A program made the position numbers and the translations under genes. The notes below the pieces were generated by a model, which saw nothing but the letters and a program-made list of their open reading frames with translations, did not search any database and was not told where the DNA came from. Positions 9,201-16,260 of a stretch of 64,000 bases of DNA are shown here, one piece after another. How positions within the stretch are numbered: the stretch's first letter is position 1; the number at the start of each line of letters is the position of its first letter. Source of the stretch: Actinomycetospora callitridis (GTDB taxonomy: Bacteria > Actinomycetota > Actinomycetes > Mycobacteriales > Pseudonocardiaceae); assembly GCF_028737265.1 (NCBI RefSeq), contig NZ_JAQZAK010000009.1, positions 174,368 through 238,367 on the forward strand, written 5' to 3'.

Positions 9201-11391
9201 GGACGCGCTGGCGCGCCGCGCGGTGGTCGCGGCGGCCGGTGCGCTGCACCTCCCGCTGACGGTCCGCGACCGTGCCGTGGCGATCCTGTCCCTCGAGCGC
9301 TCACCCGAGGGCCCGGACTGGACCGACGAGGACCGCGACCTCGTCGAGGAGATCGCCGGGCGCGCCGCCCTCGCGCTGGACAACGCCCTGCTGCTCGCCG
9401 AGGAGCGTGCGGTCGCCGAGCGCCTGTCGCTGCTGCAGCGGGCCACCAGCGAGCTCTCGGCCGCGGCGACCCCGATCGAGGTGGCCGACGTGACCGTCGA
9501 GCACCTCCGCGCGCTCTTCGGGGCGTCGGCCCGCGTCGCGGTCTTCGAGTACGAACCCGACGCGCGCACGCTGACCCCGCTCGCGGCCCGCAACATCGAC
9601 CCGCCCGTCGTCACCGCCGGCCAGGAGCAGGCGACGATGGTCGGCAGCGCGGTGCGGCGCGGCGAGGCGCTGTGGCTGGTCGGCGGCCCCGGCCACCCCG
9701 CGCCGGACCGCGGCGACCCCGCCCTGCACGCACTCCTGCATCGCGAGGGGGTGCGCGGGGCGGTGGCCCTGCCCCTCGTGGCGGCGGGCACCACGGTCGG
9801 CGCGATCGGCGTCGGCCTGCCCGACCGCGCGCGCGTGCTGCGCACCGAGCGGATCACCCTCGAGGCGCTCGCCGAGCCCTGCGCCATGGCGCTGGACCGG
9901 GCCCGTCTCTACCGCGCCGAGCACCAGATCGCTGACACCCTCCAGCGCAGCCTGCTGCCCCAGGGCCTGCCCGAGCTCGACCGGCTCGGCCTCGCCGCGC
10001 GCTACCTGCCCGGCGCCACGGGCACGCAGGCCGGCGGCGACTGGTACGACGTCGTCGAGCTCGACGAGCACCGCGTCGCGATCGCCGTCGGCGACGTCGT
10101 CGGCCAGGGCACCGGCGCCGCGGCGGTCATGGGCCAGCTCCGCACCGCCCTGTCCGGCTACCTGCTCGCCGGCCACGGCCCCGCCCGGGCCCTGGGCCTG
10201 CTCGACGGGCTGACCTCGCGCATCCCGGGCTCGCGGGCCTCGACCGCGATGTGCCTGACCCTCGACACGAGCACCGGCGAGCTGCGCTGGGCCCGCGCCG
10301 GTCACCTGCCCGCGTTGCTCGTCGGCGCCGACGGCGCAGCGGTGCGCTACCTCGACGACCCCGCGGGCCACGGGCCGCTGCTCGGTCTCCCTCCGGGGCA
10401 CCGCGACCACGGTGAGGCCGTGACGACCCTCGATCCGGGCGCGGTCCTCGTGCTCTACACCGACGGCCTCGTCGAGCGGCGCGGGGAGGCCCTCGACGAG
10501 GGGTTCGCCCGCCTCGCCGCGGCCGCCGAGCAGCACCGGGCGGCCGGCCCGGGGCCGATGGCGAGCGCGCTGCTGCGCGACCTCGACTCCCGCTCGGACG
10601 ACGTGGCCCTCGTCGTCGCCCGGCTGGCGCCGCCGCCCCTGGAGCTCGACCTCCCGGCCCGACCCGACTCCCTGGCGCTCCTGCGGCGCCGCGTCACCCG
10701 GTGGTCGCGGGCGGCGGGGCTGCCCGAGATCACCTTCGAGGACCTCCAGCTCGCGCTGGGCGAGGCCGCGACGAACGCCGTGGAGCACGCGTACCGCGAC
10801 GGCGACGGGTCCGGCCAGGTCGACGTCCGGCTGGCCCGCCGCGCCGACGGCGCCGTCGAGGCCGTCGTCCGCGACCGTGGCACCTGGCGCCCGGCGCCGC
10901 TCGACCCCGGGTACCGCGGGCGCGGGCTGAAGATCGTCCGGGAGCTCACCGAGGACGCGCAGGTGACGCCGCGGCCCGGTGGCGGCACCGAGGTCTCGTT
11001 CCGCATGGTCGGCGCGGGCCCGGAGGAGCCGCCCGGAGTCCGCACGCCGGACGGGGCGACGGACGCCGCCGACGTCGTCGCGCCGCCGCCGGGCACCCCC
11101 GCGGCCGTCACGGTCGAGGACGACGGGGCGGTGCGTCGCCTCGTGCTGACCGGCGACATGGACCTCGCCGCGGCGGCCGCCTGCCGCGACGCGATGCTCG
11201 GGCCCGTCGAGGGCCGTGCGCGGCTGGAGGTCGACCTGCGCGCCGTCGGCTACCTCGCGAGCGCCGGCGTCGGCCTCGTCCTGGAGGTCGTGCAGGCGGC
11301 GCGGCGGGCCGGTGCGGAGACCGACGTGCTCACCGCCCCGGACAGCGCGCCGGCCCGAGTCCTCGCGATGGCGCTCCCGACGGAGGCCTGA
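6289..11391 (+). CDS. Hybrid sensor kinase / response regulator / PP2C / anti-sigma / STAS fusion
   Basis: This is a 1700-residue soluble regulator. Domain order by eye: a PAS of the DWSATPLGEPESWP type (20-165); GAF (170-330); HisKA with His361 in SHEFRTP; HATPase (to about 580); a receiver with Asp652/Asp653 and phospho-acceptor Asp695 (645-765); PAS (768-885); two GAF-like regions (about 890-1040 and 1045-1215); a SpoIIE PP2C domain with GGDWYD (Asp1251, Asp1254) and GDVVGQG (Asp1269); an RsbW-like HATPase with EAATNAVEHA (Asn1496); and a STAS domain (about 1600-1700) with Ser1658 in YLASAGVG as the candidate phosphosite. Sensing, phosphorelay and partner-switch control of a sigma factor are thus joined in one chain. 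No membrane segment is seen. A terminator-like hairpin follows the stop at once. Confidence 0.9.
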   Translation: MGGDADPGTRALFAGGGRVGADMASVDWSATPLGEPESWPTPLRTVVQMLLTTRFSMWMAWGPDLTCFYNDAYWRDTLQSKHPWALGKPAHVMWSEIWPDIGPRIASVLETGVATWDEDLLLFLERSGYPEETYHTFSYSPLADTDGAIRGMLCVVTESTDRVIGDRQMATMRDLATAMGSARSEDEVLRAVEHTLVDADRDLPFGLVYLFDDDAGSARLAASAGAARGSAIAAEVIEPGTGPWPLDRVRAGETVLVEGLGARVDGDLPHGAWDRPATQAVLVPLAAASGVEGEEVAGVLVAGLNPHREFDERTSSFLQLLGGQITAGLAHAGGYEAERRRAEALAELDRAKTDFFSNVSHEFRTPLTLIMGPVAELRASPEVDPERWRAELEVVHRNGQRLGRMVNSLLDFSRLEAGRRQTHPVPVDLGSATAELAAVFASAMARAGLDYVVDCPPVGRPVLLDRDAWEKVVLNLLSNALKFTADGRVSVRVEATADAAVLHVEDTGVGVPADELPRLFERFHRVESPGARSGEGSGIGLALVRELVGLHDGEVRATSEPGVGTTMTVTIPFGRAHRMEIVAPTVGADSPELATTEPLQPSPDAESFVAEALRWLPDDAESTDAELPTPEVPAGSPAPAAESTRGRVLVADDNADMRSYLRRLLAPRHDVRLTADGEEALQAALADPPDLVVSDVMMPRRDGLALLAGLRADERTARVPVLLLSARAGEEEAVQGLAAQADDYLVKPFTAPELLARVDAHLQLGRARRRAEVRFTAMADLAPAMIWVADPDGGRTFHNAGWRRFTGRDPAQDLGEGWRDGLHPDDREQHRAITTEARAAGLGWEVEYRLRRADGVYHRVVEQAVALPGEDGPSGWVGSCIDVNVRALEADRQRLLARIGAELDGETEVVDRLELLVRLLVEVRLAARASARPVDEEGQPGAARVAVRTEAPSGSRVAEPLSADSVGDGERDALARRAVVAAAGALHLPLTVRDRAVAILSLERSPEGPDWTDEDRDLVEEIAGRAALALDNALLLAEERAVAERLSLLQRATSELSAAATPIEVADVTVEHLRALFGASARVAVFEYEPDARTLTPLAARNIDPPVVTAGQEQATMVGSAVRRGEALWLVGGPGHPAPDRGDPALHALLHREGVRGAVALPLVAAGTTVGAIGVGLPDRARVLRTERITLEALAEPCAMALDRARLYRAEHQIADTLQRSLLPQGLPELDRLGLAARYLPGATGTQAGGDWYDVVELDEHRVAIAVGDVVGQGTGAAAVMGQLRTALSGYLLAGHGPARALGLLDGLTSRIPGSRASTAMCLTLDTSTGELRWARAGHLPALLVGADGAAVRYLDDPAGHGPLLGLPPGHRDHGEAVTTLDPGAVLVLYTDGLVERRGEALDEGFARLAAAAEQHRAAGPGPMASALLRDLDSRSDDVALVVARLAPPPLELDLPARPDSLALLRRRVTRWSRAAGLPEITFEDLQLALGEAATNAVEHAYRDGDGSGQVDVRLARRADGAVEAVVRDRGTWRPAPLDPGYRGRGLKIVRELTEDAQVTPRPGGGTEVSFRMVGAGPEEPPGVRTPDGATDAADVVAPPPGTPAAVTVEDDGAVRRLVLTGDMDLAAAAACRDAMLGPVEGRARLEVDLRAVGYLASAGVGLVLEVVQAARRAGAETDVLTAPDSAPARVLAMALPTEA

Positions 11392-11393
11392 CG

Positions 11394-11415
11394 GCGGGAC
11401 CGCGTCAGGTCCCGC
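11394..11415 (+). terminator. Hairpin just after the large regulator gene
   Basis: GCGGGACC and GGTCCCGC form a perfect 8-bp stem around a 6-nt loop, three bases after the TGA at 11389-11391. There is no U-tract, as is usual in high-GC actinobacteria. Confidence 0.6.
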
Positions 11416-11456
11416 TCAGGGGCCACTGCGTCCCCGCCCCGCCTCGCCTTCGCGCG

Positions 11457-11483
11457 TGTCACGTTCCCGCCGGCCCGGGCGGG
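11457..11483 (+). promoter_or_regulatory. Partial ECF41-like promoter before the aldo-keto reductase
   Basis: TGTCACG at 11457-11463 is followed after 16 bases by CGGG at 11480. The first half is identical to the box upstream of the CMD gene at 45450, but the -10 half differs from the ECF41 CGTC. The spacer is itself a hairpin (TTCCCGCC paired with GGCGGGGGAA), so the match may be fortuitous. Confidence 0.25.
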
Positions 11484-11497
11484 GGAATCCGGTGGCC

Positions 11498-12538
11498 ATG
11501 GAGTACCGCACGCTCGGACGGTCGGGACTGAAGGTCTCGACGATGACCATGGGCACGATGACCTTCGGCGGCAAGGGCGGGTTCTCCAAGCTCGGCGCCA
11601 CCGACGTCGAGGGCGCCACCCGCCAGATCGACCTGTGCGTCGACCACGGCGTCAACCTCGTCGACACCGCCGACATGTACTCGGCGGGCGTGTCCGAGGA
11701 GATCGTCGGCCAGGCCACGAAGAACCACCGCGACGACCTGCTGATCGCCACCAAGTGCCGTTTCCCCATGGGTGACGGCCCGAACGAGGGCGGCGCCTCG
11801 CGGCAGCACATCGTGGCCAGCGTCGAGAACAGCCTGCGTCGCCTCGACGTGCAGCACATCGACCTCTTCCAGCTCCACGGCTGGGACGGCGTGACCCCGC
11901 TCGAGGAGACCCTCGAGGCGCTGGACACCCTCGTGAGCAAGGGCAAGATTCGCTACATCGGCTGCTCGAACTACTCGGCCTGGCACATCATGAAGGCGCT
12001 CGGGGTCTCGGAGCGCCACGAGTTCCAGCGCTTCGTCTCCCAGCAGATCCACTACACGCTGCAGGCCCGCGAGGCCGAGAACGAGCTGGTCCCCGTCTCG
12101 ATCGACCAGGGCCTCGGCATCCTCGTGTGGAGCCCCATCGCCGGCGGCCTGCTCTCGGGCAAGTTCCGCCGCGGCCAGGACGACCCCGAGACCTCGCGCC
12201 ACCTCGGCGAGTGGTCCGAGCCGCCGGTGCACGACCGCGAGCGCCTCTACGACATCGTCGAGGTGGCCGCAGAGATCGGCGACGCCCACGGCGTCTCGGT
12301 CGCGCAGGTGGCCAACGCCTGGCTGCTGCGCAAGCCGGGCGTCACCTCGCTGGTGGTCGGGGCCCGCACCGAGGAGCAGCTCGCCGACAACCTCGCCGCC
12401 GCCGAGCTCGCCCTGACCGACGACGAGGTCGCCCGCCTCGACGAGGTCAGCGCGACGCCGCTGCTCTACCCCTACTGGCACCAGAAGAACACGATCACCG
12501 ACCGGCTCTCGCCCGCCGACGCCTCGCTGCTCGACTGA
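11498..12538 (+). CDS. Aldo/keto reductase
   Basis: This is a 346-residue NADPH-dependent aldo/keto reductase with the TIM-barrel signature. It opens with MEYRTLGRSGLKVS; the catalytic tetrad is visible as Asp and Tyr in NLVDTADMYSAG, Lys in LIATKCRF and His in DLFQLHGWD. The C-terminal cofactor phrase is TSLVVGARTEEQLADNL. The ATG at 11498 follows GGGGGAA; a GTG two codons earlier is possible. The substrate cannot be read from sequence. The gene stands alone between a terminator-like hairpin and a short intergenic region. Confidence 0.92.
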   Translation: MEYRTLGRSGLKVSTMTMGTMTFGGKGGFSKLGATDVEGATRQIDLCVDHGVNLVDTADMYSAGVSEEIVGQATKNHRDDLLIATKCRFPMGDGPNEGGASRQHIVASVENSLRRLDVQHIDLFQLHGWDGVTPLEETLEALDTLVSKGKIRYIGCSNYSAWHIMKALGVSERHEFQRFVSQQIHYTLQAREAENELVPVSIDQGLGILVWSPIAGGLLSGKFRRGQDDPETSRHLGEWSEPPVHDRERLYDIVEVAAEIGDAHGVSVAQVANAWLLRKPGVTSLVVGARTEEQLADNLAAAELALTDDEVARLDEVSATPLLYPYWHQKNTITDRLSPADASLLD

Positions 12539-12804
12539 GGACGGCCTCCTGGTGCGACCTCCGCCCCCGCGCGACACCGGGGCGGAGGACCCACCGGGGG
12601 GAGCGCCGACGATGTCGCTTCCTGTCCGAACGGCTCGGCCGCGCGCTCGCGCGCGTGCTCGGGCCGGAGCTGGCCTGGCGCCCGAGGTCCTGGGGCTCGA
12701 GGTGCTCCGCCGCGGGACCCCGACACCCGTCGGCTGACCGGCCTCCTCCCCGACCACACTCCGCAATCGGTCATCCTGGAGGGAGTCGAGGCGGGAGGTC
12801 GCAG

Positions 12805-12987
12805 GTGGCGTCGGGTGGCCGGAGCGCGAAGGTCGCACAGCACGAGCAGAACAAGCGCACGATCGTCGAGCTGACGGCCTGGATCACGGTCGCCGCCGCC
12901 ATGCTGGTGGTCGGCCTGCACGCCGGGATCTCGGCGTCCTCCACCGCCGCCGACGTCCCGCGGGTCACGACGGCCGAGTACCGCTGA
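12805..12987 (+). CDS. Small single-TM protein upstream of a ferric-reductase-like gene
   Basis: The 60-residue product starts at a GTG six bases after GGGAGG, a strong ribosome-binding site. It has a basic/polar N-terminus (residues 1-20), one membrane helix (about 24-44, TAWITVAAAMLVVGLHAG) and a short exposed C-terminus ending in TTAEYR. It ends ten bases before the ferric-reductase-like gene, so the two are very probably cotranscribed. I do not recognise its family. A small accessory subunit of the membrane haem protein is a reasonable guess, not a demonstrated role. Confidence 0.6.
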   Translation: MASGGRSAKVAQHEQNKRTIVELTAWITVAAAMLVVGLHAGISASSTAADVPRVTTAEYR

Positions 12988-12997
12988 GCGCCCACCG

Positions 12998-13762
12998 GTG
13001 ATCGAGCTCTGGAACGTCTCGCGGGCCCTCGGGCTCGTCTCCCTCCTGCTCATGGGCGTGGTGCTGGCGCTCGGCGCGCTGCACAACACCTCGATGAGCA
13101 GGGCCACCGCGAAGGCGATGCCGCGCTTCGTGCTCGTGGCGCTGCACCGCAACCTCGCGCTGATCACCGTGGTGTTCGTCGCGCTGCACGTCGTCGCCGT
13201 GCTCGTGACGCCGTACCTGCCGCTGCGGTGGTTCCACGTCGTGGTCCCGGGCACCGCGTCGTTCAACCCGTGGCCGGTGGGGCTCGGGGCGGTCGCGCTC
13301 GACCTGCTGCTCGCCGTCGTGATCTCGAGCTCGCTGCGCCGCTACCTGTCCAAGCGCGCGTGGCTCGTCGTGCACTGGACCTCGTACGTCTGCTTCCCGG
13401 TGGCGGTCGCCCACGCGGTGGTCAACGCGTCGTTCCGGGGCGGCACCTGGTGGACCCTCGTCGTCCCGCTGCTGGCGAGCGCGCTGGTCGTCGCCGGCCT
13501 GCTCTACCGGCGGGCCTCCCGGCGCCGCGCCGCCGCCGACGTCCCGCTCGCCGACCGCGGCCGCACCGACCCCGCCGAGGCCCGGCGCGCGGCCGACCAC
13601 GCCACCGGCGCCCAGCCCGTGGTGCGGGAGATGCGCGTCGTCCCCCGGACGGCACCGGCCCCGGCCCCGGGGCCGCCCGCCGAGGACGAGGCGCGGACCG
13701 AGACGCTCGGCGGGCCGGAGGCCCCGACCGTGGCCCTGCCTCCGAGGCCGCGTCGCCGGTGA
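12998..13762 (+). CDS. Ferric-reductase-like transmembrane haem protein
   Basis: The 254-residue protein has five or six membrane segments in its first 170 residues and matches the ferric reductase/YedZ-like transmembrane domain. Candidate haem ligands lie in LHRNLALITVVFVALHVVAV and in WLVVHWTSYVCFPVAVAHAV, where paired histidines sit on neighbouring helices. The cytoplasmic tail (about 170-254) is Arg/Ala/Pro-rich with no FAD or NAD domain, so electrons must come from a separate partner. The 60-residue membrane protein just upstream is the only candidate partner visible. The start is GTG. The gene ends at the long hairpin 13768-13867. Confidence 0.75.
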   Translation: MIELWNVSRALGLVSLLLMGVVLALGALHNTSMSRATAKAMPRFVLVALHRNLALITVVFVALHVVAVLVTPYLPLRWFHVVVPGTASFNPWPVGLGAVALDLLLAVVISSSLRRYLSKRAWLVVHWTSYVCFPVAVAHAVVNASFRGGTWWTLVVPLLASALVVAGLLYRRASRRRAAADVPLADRGRTDPAEARRAADHATGAQPVVREMRVVPRTAPAPAPGPPAEDEARTETLGGPEAPTVALPPRPRRR

Positions 13763-13767
13763 GGGAG

Positions 13768-13867
13768 GGCTCTCCGGTTCGATCTCTCGGCAGTGCCACC
13801 GGAGCTGTGCGTGAGGCTGGCCCCCGGTCGCACTGACGACACTCCCGAGAGATCGAACTGGAGAGCC
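13768..13867. repeat. 23-bp inverted repeat in a convergent gap
   Basis: Arms at 13768-13790 and 13845-13867 are complementary over 23 bases with one mismatch, enclosing a 54-nt loop. It lies between the 3' ends of the ferric-reductase-like gene and treY. It may act as a bidirectional terminator, although the loop is unusually long for that; a small non-autonomous insertion is the alternative. Confidence 0.6.
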
Positions 13868-13935
13868 AATGTCCGGTCGGCCCCCGGGTCGCCCAGCCTC
13901 CGAGACCCCGCCGCCGCTGACCTCGTGGACGCGGG

Positions 13936-16260
13936 TCAGGCCGGACGGACCAGCAGCGCGACCGGGAAGCGGTCCAGGAGCGAGCCCAGGGCGGGCGCGG
14001 ACCCGTCGACGGGCCGGCCGGTGACGACGTCGGTCCAGTCGTCCGCAGCGGCGGGCAGGGGCAGGACGGTGTCGCGCCAGCCCCCGGACGCCTCCAGGCC
14101 CACCGGGAGACGGGTGGCGACGGCCACGAGGCGCTCGCGACCGGCCGGGCCCCCGCGGGCGAACGCGACGGCGTGCGACGCGGCCGGCCCGGAGGCGGGC
14201 AGCGGCGCGTAGCCGGTGAACAGCTCGGGCCGGAAGCGCCGCAGGCGCAGCGCGGCCGAGGTGGCCGCGAGCTTCACCGCGCCGAGCTCGTCCGGCTCGT
14301 CGGCATCGAGCGACGGCATCCAGCCGCCGTCGAGCCGCTCGAGCAGCCGGCGGCGCAGGTCGAAGTCGACGGGACGCCGGTTGTCGGGGTCGACGAGCGA
14401 GTACTCGAAGAGCTCGGTGCCCTGGTAGACGTCGGGCACACCGGGCCCGGCGAGCTGCAGGAGCTTCTGGCCCAGCGCGTTCGCCCGCCCGTGCCCGGCG
14501 ATCGCGGCGACGAACGCCTCGATCTCTGCCACGGCCTCGGGGTCGCCGAGCACCTGCCCGGGCCAGGCCGCGATCGCCTCGTCGACCTCGGGCACGGCGT
14601 CGACGTGCGCGGTGACGAGCTTGGCCTCCTTCGAGGCCTTCGTGAGGTAGCCCGCGAGGCGCTCCTCGGTGATCGGCCACGCCCCGAGCACCGACTGCCA
14701 GGCCAGCAGCTCCAACGACGGCGAGGGGAGGGGGTGGCGCGCCGAGGCCGTGCGCAGGAAGGCGCCCCACTCGGCGGTGAGCTCGCTGAGCACGGCGAGC
14801 CGCGCGCGGACGTCCTCGGAGCGCTTGGTGTCGTGCGTCGAGAGCGTCGTCATGGTCGCCGGGGTCGCGGCATCGCGGGCCGCGGCGCGGGCGTGGAACT
14901 CGGTGGTCGGGACGCCGAAGCGATCCGGGGCCCCGCCGACCTCGTTGAGCGCGACGAACCGGTTCCAGCGGTAGAACGTGGTGTCCTCGACGCCCTTGGC
15001 GGTGACCATCCCGCTGGTCTGCTCGATGCGACGCGTCAGTGCGCCGTCGGGCTCGGCGAGCATGCCGGCGTGGATCGTGCGGACGATCGCGGCGAGCTCC
15101 GGGCGCGCCGTGGCCGCGGTGTCGACCGCGCGGTCCAGCGACGACCGTCCCTCGGGCAGGTAGGAGCGGTAGACCGGGAACGAGCACAGGAGCTCCGCGA
15201 CGGCGTCGCGCACCTTCTCGGGGTCGTCGTCGCCGGGCACCAGGGCGGCGATGCGCCGCACCTCGGCGACGAGGATCTCGTCGGTGACCAGGCGCCGCGC
15301 CGCGTGCTCGGTGGGGGAGAGGCCCTCGCGGACGCCGGTGTGTTCGGCGGTGACGGCGTCGACGAGCGCCTCGCCGCGCGGGTCGACGAACAGCCCCTGG
15401 ACCTCGCGCAGCGCCTCGTAGCCCGTGGTGCCGTCGGCCGGCCACGACAGCGGCAGCGTCTCGTCCGGACCGAGGATCTTCTCGACCAGCAACCAGGCGT
15501 CGTCGCCCAGAGCGGCGCGGAGCCGGCGCAGGTAGGCGCCGGGCGCGGACAGGCCGTCCGGGTGGTCGATGCGCAGGCCGTCGAGCTGGCCCGCGGCGCG
15601 CCAGCGCAGCACCTCGGCGTGGGTGGCGTCGAAGACCGCCGGATCGTCGACGCGGACCGCGGCGAGGTCGGAGACGTCGAAGAAGCGCCGGTGGGTCAGC
15701 TCGGCGTTGCCGCGCCGCCAGTGCACGAGCCGGTAGTGCTGGCGCTCGTGCACCTCCTGCGGAGAGCCGTCCCCCGTACCGGGCGCCACCGGGTAGCGGT
15801 GCTCGTAGTACCGCAGCTCGCCGTCGACGAGCTCCAGCGCCGACACGTCGTCGGGCGACCCGAGCACCGGGATCAGGAGCGGCTGCGACAGGTCGGCGTC
15901 GTACCAGGACGCGTACTCCGAGTCGGGCCCGTCGCGCAGCAGCGACCACCACGACGGGTTGGCCTCGGGGACCGCGACGCCCATGTGGTTGGGCACGAGG
16001 TCGACCAGCACGCCCAGCCCCGCGGCCCGCAGGGTGGCGACGAGGTCGCGCCGCCCGGACTCGCCGCCCAGCTGGTCGTTGGCCCGCGTCGGGTCGACGA
16101 CGTCGTAGCCGTGCATCGAGCCCGGCGCGGCCTGCAGGATCGGCGAGCAGTACAGGGCCCCGACCCCGAGGGACTCGAGGTAGTCGACGAGCCCGCGGGC
16201 GGCCGCGAAGTCCTGCGCGGGCGAGAGCTGCAGCCGGTAGGTGGACGCCGGGATGCTCAC
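13936..16260 (-). CDS. treY: Maltooligosyl trehalose synthase TreY
   Basis: This 774-residue GH13 enzyme isomerises the terminal alpha-1,4 bond of maltodextrins to the alpha,alpha-1,1 bond of maltooligosyl trehalose, the substrate of TreZ. It begins IPASTYRLQL, as TreY proteins do. It shows LYCSPI, DLVPNHMGV, the nucleophile Asp232 in LRIDHPDGL and the acid/base Glu260 in LLVEKILGPDE. Its GTG start overlaps the treX stop by four bases (GTGA at 16257-16260), giving tight treX-treY coupling. The length is normal for the family. Confidence 0.94.
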   Translation of the reverse strand: MSIPASTYRLQLSPAQDFAAARGLVDYLESLGVGALYCSPILQAAPGSMHGYDVVDPTRANDQLGGESGRRDLVATLRAAGLGVLVDLVPNHMGVAVPEANPSWWSLLRDGPDSEYASWYDADLSQPLLIPVLGSPDDVSALELVDGELRYYEHRYPVAPGTGDGSPQEVHERQHYRLVHWRRGNAELTHRRFFDVSDLAAVRVDDPAVFDATHAEVLRWRAAGQLDGLRIDHPDGLSAPGAYLRRLRAALGDDAWLLVEKILGPDETLPLSWPADGTTGYEALREVQGLFVDPRGEALVDAVTAEHTGVREGLSPTEHAARRLVTDEILVAEVRRIAALVPGDDDPEKVRDAVAELLCSFPVYRSYLPEGRSSLDRAVDTAATARPELAAIVRTIHAGMLAEPDGALTRRIEQTSGMVTAKGVEDTTFYRWNRFVALNEVGGAPDRFGVPTTEFHARAAARDAATPATMTTLSTHDTKRSEDVRARLAVLSELTAEWGAFLRTASARHPLPSPSLELLAWQSVLGAWPITEERLAGYLTKASKEAKLVTAHVDAVPEVDEAIAAWPGQVLGDPEAVAEIEAFVAAIAGHGRANALGQKLLQLAGPGVPDVYQGTELFEYSLVDPDNRRPVDFDLRRRLLERLDGGWMPSLDADEPDELGAVKLAATSAALRLRRFRPELFTGYAPLPASGPAASHAVAFARGGPAGRERLVAVATRLPVGLEASGGWRDTVLPLPAAADDWTDVVTGRPVDGSAPALGSLLDRFPVALLVRPA

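Noticed and set aside
12612..12737. 41-codon ORF after the aldo-keto reductase
   Set aside because: It has a possible GGGGGGAG site but an Arg/Ala-rich product with no recognisable pattern; support is too weak for a gene.
13768..13790. GGTTCGATC, similar to a tRNA T-loop
   Set aside because: The flanking bases do not form a T-stem, and the sequence is one arm of a long inverted repeat.
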